Source: Gracilariopsis chorda
Taxonomy: Eukaryota; Rhodophyta; Florideophyceae; Gracilariales; Gracilariaceae
Direction: 5' to 3'
Length of the DNA: 64,000 nt
Assembly: GCA_003194525.1 (NCBI GenBank)
Contig: NBIV01000045.1
Span: forward strand, 248,001-312,000
Position numbers and translations under genes: made by a program. The notes below the pieces were generated by a model that worked only from the letters and a program-made list of their open reading frames with translations, made no database searches and was not told the DNA's origin. Numbering within the stretch: position 1 is the stretch's first letter; each line of letters begins with the position of its first letter. Positions 11,636 through 23,448 of this stretch are shown one piece after another.

Positions 11636-11863
11636 ACTAGCACCCGTTCTATAAGTATGTGAACCTGAGTTATGCAGGTTTGTTGATTGGATTTGTCTGA
11701 TAATCGTCCGGCGACAATTCAACTCGACTTTATCCCACGGTTGGACTAAATTTAGGGTTGGCCGCTTTCCTTTCCGAGCTGATAAGGTATGTACGTTACT
11801 TGATGTCGAATTGCTTTCTTTGCATGATATATTGGGGGAATGTCAACGCAGCATACGCGGAGT

Positions 11864-13130
11864 TCAGACTTGTAGAAAGTCTTCAAGATGAGCCAGACTG
11901 GGCACGTTTTCCAAATCGCGCAGCAGCGCCAACAGCTTCTCCACACGGAATGGGTTGAGGGACTGGGTAGCGATTGACCTGAACTTGGCATCGAGGTCGC
12001 GGTCAATGACGTTACGCCACTGCGTCACGGTGTCCTCCGACGTGAAACTGCGCCTGTCGCGTAGTTCCACCGTGACGCGGCACACACATCGCCCGTTGTA
12101 GTACTCGGCGTTCATTTCGCTGTCCTCCTCCATTGTTACCAGTCGCGACACTCTCAGTACGGGCTCATTTCGGAGCTCTTCCCCGTCCACCTCCCTCCCC
12201 GTAACGCGGCCATGCACCAGCGCCGCTGCCACCGAGAAGGGAAGGCTGTACTGCGCCTCACCGGTGGTGGTAGTAGTCGGATGATTCAGATGCAACGCCT
12301 CAAACGTTTCTATCCGAATCTTGATTATGTCCCCAATTGCGAATCCATGCTGTTGTTGAAGCGTCCTCATTGCGTAGATAGGAGCTTGACACCAAAAGCA
12401 TACCACGAACTCTTTGATTCGGGGCTCCTGTAGAGCGAACACTCTTCCGAGGTCCTGCCATTCCTTCCCGTCATGGCTCCCCATCCAGACTCTGGATGGG
12501 GAGCCATGACGGGAATGGATTCCAGACCCGTCCTTCACCATTGTTGGATAGTCCACACACCGCATCACCAAGGAACGGGGGCCATTGTACTCCGCAATGC
12601 CCAATGCATGGCGCGTCTGTTCATAGCTCAGTTTGAAGCGACGGGCATATGCAGCAGCCACGCCAATTGCGTTCCAAGCCCCCGACGAGTGGTACACATT
12701 GGACGTAGCGTGCAGTACAGCCCCGGCACGAATTGCGATTTTAGGCAACTGCCGTGGTTGCGATGAGTTCCTTGCCGCTATTTGCAGCGCCACTCTTCCC
12801 ATGGAGCAATGCTAATACGGCGGGGATGATGGCAGCTCCAGGGTGTCCATCCGCACGAGCAAATCCATCGTGCATGTCCACAGAGTCGCATGCGCACGCA
12901 TGTGCGAAAACAGCGCCTGGGTAGGAGACTGAGCGCCCATCGAGCCAGAGCCGAGTGTGTGTGCCGCTGTACACCGATGCTGCATGGTCATACGCGATTT
13001 TTGCCTGCTTGGTTTGACGCCCCGTAATGCACACGCCAAGGTTATCGATTAGAAGTCGCTTGACGGAGTGTATGATGTCTGGAGATAGATCTTCGAATGA
13101 CAATTTGTGAATGAAGGAAATTGGGTCCAT
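11864..13130 (-). pseudogene. MmgE/PrpD-family protein, broken
   Basis: Member of the MmgE/PrpD fold, whose known enzymes include 2-methylcitrate dehydratase and cis-aconitate decarboxylase; the substrate here cannot be told. From ATG at 13130, motifs in order are RLLIDNLGVCITGR, the DMHDGFARADGHPGAA region, SGAWNAIGVAA, LGIAEYNGPRS, YPTMVKDGSG, EAQYSLPFSVAAALVHG, and the C-terminal ending EDFLQV. At about 420 codons it is slightly short of the usual ~450. Breaks: a frameshift near 12755, where the expected Y-E/I-A-I-R-A-G junction loses about two bases, and a rearranged segment around 12465-12515 where the family's GWGAM motif should run on. About 30 residues are missing there. The stretch is more GC-rich than its flanks, so it could be a transferred or displaced host gene. 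A short unknown minus-strand frame (13148-13348) lies just upstream. Confidence 0.85.
12465..12515. repeat. perfect 51-bp palindrome (25-bp arms)
   Basis: The arm TTCCCGTCATGGCTCCCCAT ending at 12489 is repeated as an exact reverse complement at 12491-12515, with a single C between. It lies in the MmgE/PrpD gene exactly where the conserved GWGAM motif is coded, so the motif is now present on both strands. This looks like an inverted duplication made by template switching. Confidence 0.95.
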
Positions 13131-14750
13131 TGCGGCTGAACAGTGCGCTAGGACGGATTGCTTGGCAACATTTCCTTTGTCCTCTTCCGAGCACTATTGT
13201 TCGAGAGGCAATACATCTGACCTATAAAAAGAAGCCCAACGGAGCAGGGGAATAGAAATATCCTACCAAACGCCACCGTTCGTAACGTTTCAAAAGAATC
13301 CGCGCATTCAATACAGATATTTGGTGCCTTGCTCAGATTTGAACGCATTGGCGATCGTTTATTGACTGATTTCTAAGAAGGATTCCGTTTACGACAGTGA
13401 CTGAAACCTGAACAGTCCGTCAGTGCGCGAACAGTCACTAAAACGGCACGTTAATCTACGAAATACTGGATAAGATATCCTTGGAATTCATCTTTGGCTC
13501 AGCGCAACGGAGGTTCTGCAAGTTGCACCAGAGACAGATATTTAAGATGGATCAGATGCTAATTGACTGGCCTTCCAGTCAGTTTTGGAGTTGACAGCAG
13601 AAAACTCATGAATGAGCCAACCGCACTTGGTAGCGAGCTTTGCTGTTCTTGCTGGCACTGCAGTAACTGTTCGGCATAAAACTCGTCGGTTTAACTGTAA
13701 TTCGTCGTTTCATATCAACACCGTAATCGACGTTTTGCAGAAAACGAATGTTTGGAGCGCCATTCTTTGAACGCTCAGAAGCCCACCCTCCAAGAATCCG
13801 TCAACGGTTGTGGTCGTTTGAAGGATATGACAGTCACTTGGCGGCGGTGATGTAGATTTGTGACTGATTTTGAAGCTGTTGGCACGGCGCCAACACGCGG
13901 GACTTTATTTCCTTTAGATTAAAAATTGGAATCTTCTGACGAGGTACATTGTTTCTGTTCTCCCTTTTGAAATACTATGTCGTCTGCTACGAAACTTTCA
14001 TGCCTTGTAGGCTGGTCAACGAGCGATTTTATAAAGCTTTCAAACTGGTAATTGGACAACTACAAGCTGAGTTATGGATTCTGAGATTCGTGTGTGCAAC
14101 AAAATGGAGTTCATTTGACGAATTTCATGTTGAACAGTTATACTGACATTTTGAATTGTGGCAAAGGAAGTGCACATTATGTAAGGCCATCTCCACCGCG
14201 ACGATGAATGGTCAAAAAAGAATACATAGTCAGACTACTGTTGTTTCTTCTATTCTTTGCTCTGCTATTTTTCTTCCTTACAAATCTGGTGTGGATAAGC
14301 TTCATCGGTGTTGCGTTTTACTCAGAAACCTACCGTTCGGACAAATTATTGGATTGTTTTGTTTTTGCTATTATGTATTACTAACTTTTTTCTCTTGTTT
14401 TTAAAATACAAACTACATTGCAACGGATTTAACTACCAAAGACATTCGTAAATTGAACGGTTTTGACAGTACACATGTGGTTGAGTTGTTGGTAGCGTAC
14501 GCTTGTGTCATGGCTTATGCGGATGGGAAGAGATTGGAATTGGTGATTTTGAATGAAAGCTTACAGAAGTAGAGCGGCGGTCGTCCTGTATTGAAGACCT
14601 TGCTGATCACGAGTTTGGAACAAAAGGTCGGAATGTGCGTCGAGGAGAACGAAGAAGCTGCGCCACGACGATAGCTGCCTCAAAGTCTCAAATGCATCAA
14701 CTTCTGCGTTTCTCGATCTCAAGAAAACGAAGAAGTTAATCTATTGTAAA
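13131..14750. other. no recognisable gene
   Basis: I find only short frames without motifs (13148-13348 minus; 13949-14146 and 14156-14404 plus). No repeat, LTR or RNA is evident. The sequence is moderately AT-rich. Confidence 0.4.
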
Positions 14751-15469
14751 TGTAGTGCAGACCGTATGGTTGGGTATCATACTAGAAATTTCCCGGGCCT
14801 TGCTTCCTGTGGAGGCAAATCCCATGACAGAGCCTTCTGTACACCTGCAATACAAGCGTAACTCCGTAGCTAATTCGGATTGCCCACGTACGCGATTAAA
14901 GAAAAGTCACGGAGCAATAAAGACTGCAAGACCAAAAACAGGTGTACCACGCAATGCGGCGGTTTAAAATATACTCAGTGAGGGGTGATTTATGAGAACG
15001 AAGAAACAACACCCGGAAGGTAGTGCGGAAAGCCAAAAAAGGTCCGAAGGAGAGTGCACATGCACGACATGTAGTAAAAACCCCAACTAATACAAAGGTG
15101 TTACCAAAACCACATAGTACATAAATGTCGCACGACAATTATAGCACAGAGTATTTGTATGCTTAATGAGTGATTGGATTGAGCGAGCCGAATGCATGAC
15201 TCTTGGTGAAGAGTAGTACACAGCGCAACGACATCAAAATCCAGACACGGATACCTCCGGTCAAACTGAACAGTTATGAAGGACTGAACTCTCGGGTTAA
15301 CTTCACATAGTGCTCGCAACAATGATGTCGCGCTTACATAAGTAGGTAACCAAGTAAATATATTTTAATAGCTAACTACAATAGTGCACACATATTCAGG
15401 TCCAAAAAGTGCCCAGTCCAGATTCGAGCACCCTGAGAGGTCAATTCAAGTCAAAAGTAACACTACGCC
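14751..15469. repeat. ~1 kb dispersed repeat, copy B, left part
   Basis: Homologous to 1945-2650 (copy A), with the same start TGTAGTGCA and shared blocks through CACCCTGAG. It is cut at 15470-15474 (ATGGT) by the insertion of copia C2 and continues at 20894. Confidence 0.55.
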
Positions 15470-15474
15470 ATGGT

Positions 15475-15684
15475 TGTGAGGACACGCAATTTGTACGGCT
15501 GCACTATCGGCTGTTGTAATTCAGTGTCAGTTGCATTTGTAATCTTGTCCAACTGTCTTGATTAAAAATGCAGACCTCTCCTAATTACGTACATTTTAAT
15601 TAGAATTGTAGGACTATAAAGAGCGGCCGGCGGCGCTGACCTGAGCACCACCAGCCAGAGGTAACACCCTCCACACCTTTCACA
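15475..15684 (+). repeat. 5' LTR of copia C2
   Basis: 210 bp, TGTGAGG...TTTCACA, followed by TGGTAGCACTCG, which fits a primer site complementary to the 3' CCA end of a tRNA. A TATA-like TATAAAG lies at 15615-15621. Confidence 0.92.
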
Positions 15685-16454
15685 TGGTAGCACTCGCTCA
15701 ACCCTCCCCGCCGCCTCTCCCCTCGACAACCGCTGACCAACCTTCAACCGGCGCTCCGCAACGCTCTGTACCGAACCATTCCTTGGACCCACGGAAGCAT
15801 CAACATACAACCTTTCTCTTCTCGCTGATAAACGGCTTTGTTCATCTTGTATCTTTGTGGTATTTGTTTTTCTTATTCTTTTCATCTCTTTTCGTCGAAC
15901 GGATAAAGGCGTGGTAGCTTGCAAACTGAGTACCGGTACGGGAATCGATTGGGCACTTGAAGTAATCTGCTAGATTTGACATTCCTTCCGGATAACCGGC
16001 TCTGCTGGGGGAGGCTCTGTCTGCTAGTGGTGACACGGTGTGTCGTCGTTTGGCCCAAGCTACCGCATACGCCAGTGGAGTTTTGTACTATCTCCTTCAA
16101 CCTATCGCTCCGCAGAACGCTGCGCAGCATTCCTGCAAGAGGCCAGAAGGGGTTAACTGGTGAAAACTTATCTTCAGTTAGTAACCTCCCTTGGAAGCTT
16201 CGTAAGGATTCAAGGCACTTTGCTTCTTTTCGCGGGAAGCTTAGCAGGCAGATCAAAGCGACTCACCGGGAGAGTGTGACCCGGTTCCAGGGGTTGAACC
16301 CTTAGGGTAGCGGAGGTAGTTTCTCCTGTCAGTGTGCCCGCTCGAAGGAAGACTAATAAAAGGTACCTCGCTAGCCAGAGGTGAAGCAGACTAACAAAAG
16401 GTACCTCGATAACCAGAGGTCAATTCACTCTTTCTCTACTCACAAGGCATCAAC
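15685..16454 (+). other. leader of copia C2 with imperfect tandem duplication
   Basis: An untranslated leader of about 770 bp between the primer site and gag. Near its end an imperfect ~36-bp unit occurs twice (about 16348-16420), each copy containing AAAAGGTACCTCG and CCAGAGGT. No conserved protein is seen in it; it may hold packaging or dimerisation signals, by analogy with other retroelements. Confidence 0.5.
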
Positions 16455-17390
16455 ATGAGTGAGAACAGAGAAGAAGGCAAGCGCACTATTCCCCGCCTTA
16501 AGGGATCCTCGGACTATTACACATGGAGGATCTACATAAGGGACTTGATGAATGTTGACCAAGTTCTCTTCGTCTTAACCGAACCCAGACCATTGTAAGG
16601 CGAGAGCTCAGCCCAAGCCCGCCGCCGATGGGATGATGCGGATCGAAAAGCTCGTTCGATTATTGTTCAAAACCTTGGAACACAACCAGTAGTTGCCGTT
16701 TCTGAATTACTGGAACGCGAACAATGTTCTGCGTTGGAAGTCTGGAGGAAACTGGAGGGTACGTACAAGAAAGATAACATCCAAACCAAGATGAACCTTC
16801 GACAGCGCCTGAACAATCTCGTTTTCAAGGACGATGGAAGTATCCTTGAACATCTCCACGAACTGGAAACAATCTTTCTAGAACTGGCACGCCTAGGAGA
16901 TGCTCTCAACGATAAGGAGAGAACTGCTTGCTTACTCAGAACTCTACCAGACTCTCTTATGGCTATCACACTACTTGCAGACGCCAAAGATATGGAACAT
17001 GACCAAGTTGCTTCTTTGATAAGATCAGAAATGGACAGACGCAAACACAGGGACTCGAGAAACCAAACAAGCTCCGCACCTCCACCACCAAATACACAGC
17101 ACCCCTACATGGCTGCGAGAAAGACATCCTTAATTTCCTCTGTGAAGAAAAGGAAGTCTAAATCCGTTAGATGTTGGCATTGTGGAAAACTAGGTCACAT
17201 TCGTTCCGAATGCCGGTTGACAAAAAAGAAAACAACCCCAACCAAAACCATCGCAGGGGTCCCCAAGCCAACAAACACAAACACCAACCATCTAGTACTG
17301 GAAACAGGAACTGGGACTCCAACGGAGGATCAAACAAACCCTCAAGTCACTACAACTGCAACCCCCAGCCCCGAGGTTTCGTAGCTATTG
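16455..17390 (+). pseudogene. gag of copia C2
   Basis: Fossil Gag. A copia-type capsid region lies around 16500-17050 (the motif LEVWRKLEGTYKKDN and LRQRLNNLVFKDD are typical of the UBN2/retrotran_gag_2 group). A classical zinc knuckle CWHCGKLGHIRSEC follows at about 17173-17215, with a Thr/Pro/Asn-rich tail. It is broken near the start but most of the protein region is open. Confidence 0.8.
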
Positions 17391-20300
17391 CCGAAGCTAA
17401 ATATTGTTCAGTGAACAATGGAACTACAACCTGGCTGTATTGTGGAGCGACTCATGTGTTTGTAAACGACAGAAACCTCTTCTGGGATTATGAGCCTGTG
17501 GAAAATGAGTCCGTCCGAACATGCGACAGACAATCGGAAATAGTTGGAGCAGGGACAATTATGCTGCCAGTAGGAGACGGAATAAGGTTACCTGCGAAGC
17601 ACACACCTTCGTTTGACTCAAATCTTATTTCATTATACGTTTTATCACAGCACACAAACGTTTCCTTTTCCAACGAAGACTCCTTTCATGGATTTGTCCT
17701 AAGTGACGTCAAGAACGGGAAAGAACTTCACCGCTGCAAAGCTAAAAGCGGTTTTTACCCACTACCAAAGCCGATCGCTGCATCGACAGCCCAAACCGCA
17801 CAAGTCATGCCCGGAAACACAGCACTTGACTGGCAGGAAAAACTCGGACACCCCGGCAAGGACACGTTGCTTCGCACAATCCCGCAATCTTCAGGAATTC
17901 CTAACCTACCGACGACGGAAATCGAAAACATACATTGCAGTCCATGCATTGAGGCAAAATCGAGGCAATCTCCAACCCAACGCTTGCATTCAGTGACAAA
18001 CCACCCCTTAGCTTTGACACACACAGACCTCACAAGCCCAATATCCCCACCTTCGTTACAAGGATCAAAGTACATGCATGTACTACTTGACGACAATACA
18101 AGGGCTTCATCAATATAGTTCCTGACTAAGAAAGACCAATTCACGCAATCAATACGTTGGTACAAGGCTCTCGCAGAAAACGAACAACCCCAAAACCGTT
18201 TGTACCGCGTTCGCCTCGACGGAGCTGGTGAGAATAGGTCTAATGAGTTCATCCATTACGCATTAGATAACGGGATCATCTTGGAGTACACTCCTCCGCA
18301 TGAACATGAGTCTAACGGCGCAGCGGAGAAAATTATCCAAGACTTATGGAAAACGGCCAGAACTCTGCTCTTTGCATCAAAATTACCACTCGAACTATGG
18401 GAAGAAGCGATATCGCATGCAAACTGGCTGCGAAACCGCCTTCCAAACTCACGACTCGGCATGAGAATCCCCTACAAAGAGTGGTTTGGACAAAATCCAT
18501 CGTTCGATACATTACTGAAGTTTGGACAAGATGGCCACGCCTTTATATACAGGTCGGAAACCATTCCCAACAAGAAAATACTCCCACGCGCCATCTACGG
18601 CCACTTTGTTGGAATGGAGAGCTTCCAAACACTGTATCGGGTATACATACCTTCCCAAAAGAAAGTGATCATGGTGAGGCAAAGGGACTTTAAGATGGCC
18701 AAGAAAAGACTGCCTTCCATCAACGAGCTTCTCGACTTCTCGTCCTTGGGCAGGACAGAAGCAGAAGAACGTAATGACGAAGTGGATGAAGAACACTTGG
18801 ACTCAGCTTTGGAACATTGTCTAGTGGCACACACTCGTTCAACAAATAACAGTGAGCTGGACAAAGTACCAAAGACATTTTCCCAAGCAAGGACAATACC
18901 GGAATGGGCAGACGCAATCGACCGAGAGTATGACGCTCTCATCGAACGCAAAACATGGAAGCTCATTGACCGAAAACCAGGAATGAATCCAATCCCATTC
19001 CTTTGGACATTTACGGCAAAACAACTCAGCGCAAAACCTTTGGATATCCTTCCTAAGGCACGTTGTGTAGCGCGAGGGGACATGCAGAAACCGTACATCG
19101 ATTACGACCCTGAAAACCTTTATGCCCCAGTCGCAAGACTTGAGACAATAAGGTTGGCATTGGCAAAGGCTGCTGCGCAAGACCTTTTGCTGGACACAAT
19201 GGATATCAGCAACGCCTACCTGTACGGCGACCTCGATGAACCATTGATCATGGAACAACCCCAGAACTCGTCTGGAACTTCATACGTTCCGGGAAAAGTA
19301 TGTCTACTGCTGAAATCATTATACGGGGCAAAGCAGGCTGGACAGATCTGGGGATCGTTTCTACACACGACGTTGATCACACTGCAATTCCGTCAATCGA
19401 AAACGGACTACCGTCTCTATATATATCGATCAAGCAGTGGGATACTGATTCTCGTCATCGTTGTGGACGACATACTGATGTTGTCTGACTCGAGGTCTCT
19501 TCTGGACGACTTTAAAGCCGAAATGAAGAGACGTTTTCAAGTGAAACTATTGGGAGAAGCCAAATCATTCGTCGGACTTTATCTCAGTCGGGACAGACAT
19601 GGCATCAAGGTTAGTCAAGAAACGTATGTGGATAAGCTGCTACGAGAATATAACTTCGGAAACGCAAATCCTGTGCAAACACCGTTGCCCCATGGCTACT
19701 CTATCATGGGTACAAGCGAACAGGAACAGAAGCTGCCTCCTCCACTCCACCGGAAATGTCGGAAACTGGTAGGACAACTGATGTATCTAGCCGTGGCTTC
19801 TAGACCAGACGTCATGTTTGCAGCTTCAATGCTGGCGAGACAGGTTCATAAACCTTGTTTAAGGCACTTAGCTTTGGCAAAGCGAGTGCTTAGATATTTA
19901 AAGGGAACAAAGAACCTTTTCATGCACTTTCCCGCAACCAGTGTATCACCTTTGGAAGGTTTTTGCGATGCGGACTGGGCAGGATGCCGAGAAACAAGGA
20001 AGTCAACGACGGGAGTACTGATCAAAGTCAACGATGCTCCAATCCTATGGACTAGCAAGAAACAGACAATCGTGGCTTTGTCTTCGGGAGAAGCTGAATA
20101 CGTTGCTTTATCGTATTGCGCTAAGTTAGTGACTTGGATCCGAAGACTATTTTGGGAGCTTCATCATTGCCAAATTCTGCAAGAAGAGCCTATCGGAATG
20201 TATCCCGTTTGTATCTATACAGACAGTTCTACGGCAAACTCTATTGCAAAGACTTCGAAAACGTCTGAGAGAAACAAACATATTTCTCTGAAATACCATC

Positions 20301-20437
20301 ATGTCAAAGACCTTGTGAAGTCTGGAATGCTGAAAATAGTTGAGATCAGAACTGATTCCCAGCCGGCTGACATAATGACAAAAGCTGCTAACCGAGAAAG
20401 CTTATACCAACTTTCTGTTTTGTGCGGACTACAATAA
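17391..20437 (+). pseudogene. pol of copia C2 (PR-INT-RT-RH)
   Basis: Fossil pol. Protease region: LYCGATHVFVNDRNLF near 17435. Integrase zinc region: LGHPGKDTL and CSPCIEAKSRQ (about 17840-17960). Integrase core: RLDGAGENRSNEFIHYALDN and EHESNGAAEKIIQDLWKTA (18200-18400). RT: LDTMDISNAYLYGDL, SLYGAKQAGQIWG, and the catalytic IVVDDILML (about 19190-19480). RNase H: CDADWAGCRETRKSTTG, ALSSGEAEYVALSYC, IYTDSSTANSIAK, up to the end at 20437. The order is canonical for Ty1/copia. The 745-codon frame 18200-20437 is intact; the whole is interrupted upstream of it. Confidence 0.88.
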
Positions 20438-20678
20438 CTGTTGAACATTTATTGACCAATCTTTTGTTGTTTGTTTCTTGTTTTGTTTTTGTTTCTATGC
20501 GTTTTATCCAGATTATCTGTTCTTGAAAGCACTATTTTGGATTTAGATAAGTATTACATTGCTATACCTTTTCCTAACTATGCAGCTTTTTATCCTATAT
20601 TGTTTTTGCTGATATTTAGGTTTTTAACGGTGGCATTAATGATGCGCAAATAACTTTAGAGTTGTTTTCGAGGGACAG

Positions 20679-20888
20679 TGTGAGGACACGCAATTTGTAC
20701 GGCTGCACTATCGGCTGTTGTAATTCAGTGTCAGTTGCATTTGTAATCTTGTCCAACTCTCTTGATTACAAATGCAGACCTCTCCTAATTACGTACATTT
20801 TAATTAGAACTGTAGGACTATAAAGAGCGGCCGGCGGCGCTGACCTGAGCACCACCGGCCGGAGGTAACACCCTCCACACCTTTCACA
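20679..20888 (+). repeat. 3' LTR of copia C2
   Basis: 210 bp with five differences from the 5' LTR. The TATA-like TATAAAG is at 20819-20825. It is followed by the ATGGT target duplication. Confidence 0.92.
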
Positions 20889-20893
20889 ATGGT

Positions 20894-21120
20894 GCTGTCG
20901 CACACACGCACAGGCGTCCACTCAACCTCAAATGCGTTCTATATTCCTACGTTCCTAGGTGAAACTTCACGCAGTACACTATCCAACTGGCATCACCTCA
21001 TACCAGTCCAACTAGTATACGGTAGAGCCCTCACGAGAAGCAGGTCACACTCCTATGAGTAGACTCATCGCAATATCCACGAGTTTTGCATAGCCCTACA
21101 GGAGCGAACGTGCTGAATGG
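20894..21120. repeat. ~1 kb dispersed repeat, copy B, right part
   Basis: Continuation of copy B after copia C2. It aligns with about 2650-2900 of copy A (GCACACGCAC, AGGTGAAACTT against AGGTAAACTT, GTCCAACT). The right limit is uncertain because similarity fades. Confidence 0.5.
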
Positions 21121-22805
21121 AACAGGCGTATCTTCTCTAAACTACCTGCTATGACAAAACCATAAGGGTTCTGTCCGACTGCTGCTATCAACTTTGAATA
21201 TACTGAGACCACCATGTGCATGTGTAACCACTGGGACAAGACTCCTATACATATAAAACGAAGCTTTCTGACAAGATTGTTCCCATCACAAATCTGCGTG
21301 TATTTCATTCATCTTCTTACGCTTTTTTGTAGTGTCGAACAGAAAAATGGGGTGAAATCGATCAAAATCGTTTTTTCTTCACAGTTATACAACTTGTTCA
21401 ATACGCCTCGGAAGCCGCGGTATAAAAAAGAGAAGCGTCTACCTGAAAGAAGTGTTTACTTCCATATTCTGTTTTCGACGAAGGTGCTTGTCAACCTCTT
21501 ACATAGGCTTTGTAACCATTTCTGATTTTTCACATGAAAATGTGTGTTTAATGCAAGTAAACTCATCACGCATTACAAGCTCAATTGCACAGCATTAAAT
21601 ATGGATAACTTCTTACCGAGTTCATCATCACTTGTCATAGTTTTTGGACGGAGTTTGTCATAACCCTTTCGATGGGACGAAAGAAACATTCTCTATAACA
21701 AAGACTCTTCCAAAACCTCTAAATGTTGTAATTTTTGCATTTAACGATTTCGATCCAAGGGATTTGACTGCTTTACATCCCACTTCGTTCGGCATTTAGT
21801 GGCATTTAACAAACTCTTCATTTCCGACGTTATAACGTAGAGCCTTTACGGCTCAACGAGATAAATCTGGGGATGTAATGTCAGTCCAGCACCAGCTCCT
21901 CCTTGCTTTGAACCAATAGAACTTTTTCGTTACATTAGTGTCCAGTGTGTTGCCTTGATCGCGGTTATACATGAACACAATTTGGAGCAAAATTTCCACT
22001 CTCCTTGTCGCAGATCGGGAGGGCGAGAATGCATAACAGATAGAGAAAATGTACTGCGTTTGGTTTTCCGCGGGATCACGACTTTCAAACATATTTATGT
22101 GAGTTTACAGCTGTCAATCTGGCTTGGTGTGAGCAGGACTAGTATTCAAGTACTTTTGGGTGCTACCCCACTGGGACTTGCGGGAATTGTTAGGTTCTTA
22201 CGTTTAGCACCATTCAAAGAATAATAAACAGCATAAACCCATTGTGTTCTTCGTTGTTCTTAGTCTTATGGATATGATCGGAGACAAAAAATTACAAACT
22301 GCTGAAATGTTCTTCTATTCTATATGTCACAAAAACGTGAGATAAGTACTTCACTTGTGTTTCATTCTCAATCCTTTTACATATAAAGTAATAATGACGT
22401 TTCATGTGGAGGTGTCACAAGAATTTTATGAACTCCAAAAATCTCCCCCTCCATGGACTCTTTTTTAGCTTTACTTTCAAGATCGCAAATTGATGTTAGT
22501 ACTCTACTATACTATTACGAAATCCCAAGTAGTCAACGAACGCCTTTTATAGGTGAAGATTATATTGAACCGTTGGACAGACGGTTGGAACGATTCTAGA
22601 AACCAAAACACAAATTTGGCCTTGCGTTAAAGAACTTGTCATTTACATTTATTTGAAGAACGGATCCCTCTAACATCTCAAAACTTATATACTTGAATAC
22701 GTTGAGGAGTTCAAACGTATAGCAATAAATACCAATAAGGTACAAAGTGCTTGATAACTCAGGATTATGAATAACAAATGCCATTACAACAGACTTCCAT
22801 GACTA
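21121..22805. other. no recognisable gene
   Basis: Only short frames without motifs, such as 21214-21525 and 21955-22224 on the plus strand. No repeat partner elsewhere in the window was seen. Confidence 0.4.
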
Positions 22806-23448
22806 TTAAAATACGATGAAAGCATCCGTGCACGCCACTTTTGAGTACTCATCCGTAACGGCATCCCTTAAGTCCACGTAAATGACTCTAACCGAGTTGT
22901 AATAACTTAAAACCAAAGTTTCCTTCTCAATATAAGCTCGAACTCTAAACGGAAACAGAATGTGGGCAACGGATTCTCCGTCATTATTACTTCTCTTCCT
23001 TAGTTTTCCTAAAGCATTTTGAAAACCACTTATCTTCGGATGGTAAGGCTTTAAAGAATCTTGATCCTTCGTAACTAGCCATTGCCTGTGTAATAGAATC
23101 ATGTAAACAAATGGTTTTGGCCATTTCATATTCAAATCAAGATTTTCGCCATCGTCCACAATATGAAAAGAAAACATACGCTTCCCTACGCCAGTGCGCA
23201 ATAAAATAGCAGCTCTTATCTGCGTAAGAGTGGGTTCGGGATGCTTCCACTGAGAGAAGATAGAGCGTTTTGAACTGATTTTGACCGGTAATCAGCTCTT
23301 CACAAGCAGAATAGTTTGCTGCATTAGACTCATCATTGCTCTTGACACCCTCCATGGCTTCAAACTTTCGCTTCTTGGAAGTTAGCACTGTGCAACTCCG
23401 ACTAAATAAGCTTTCAACAAAGTTTTGCAGCTCTGATAAAGTCGTCAA
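22806..23448 (-). CDS. unknown protein, two overlapping frames
   Basis: Two minus-strand frames look protein-like. The upstream one (23137-23448) starts MTTLSELQNFVESLFSRSC and has a basic KKRKFE patch. The downstream one (22806-23201) contains FSFHIVDDGENLDLN and KPFVYMILLHRQWLV and ends ACTDAFIVF. They overlap in different frames around 23140-23200, so the gene is either frameshifted or spliced. I recognise no family. No LTR, inverted repeat or partner lies next to it, so I cannot say whether it is host or mobile-element derived. Confidence 0.35.

Larger units (their letters stand above)
15475..20888 (+). mobile_element. Ty1/copia LTR retrotransposon C2
   Basis: Complete in extent: 210-bp LTRs at 15475-15684 and 20679-20888, and a 5-bp target duplication ATGGT at 15470-15474 and 20889-20893. 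The LTRs differ at 5 of 210 positions, so it is fairly young. Internal order: primer site, a ~770-bp leader, gag, then protease-integrase-RT-RNase H, then a purine run GAGGGACAG before the 3' LTR. It is broken at roughly two or three places, although long open stretches survive. It inserted into copy B of the ~1 kb repeat. The lineage differs from C1 and C4: it has the ordinary CCHC gag and a conventional copia pol. Confidence 0.92.

Noticed and set aside
15842-16305. Open frames on both strands in the copia C2 leader
   Set aside because: No motif; position between primer site and gag marks it as untranslated leader.
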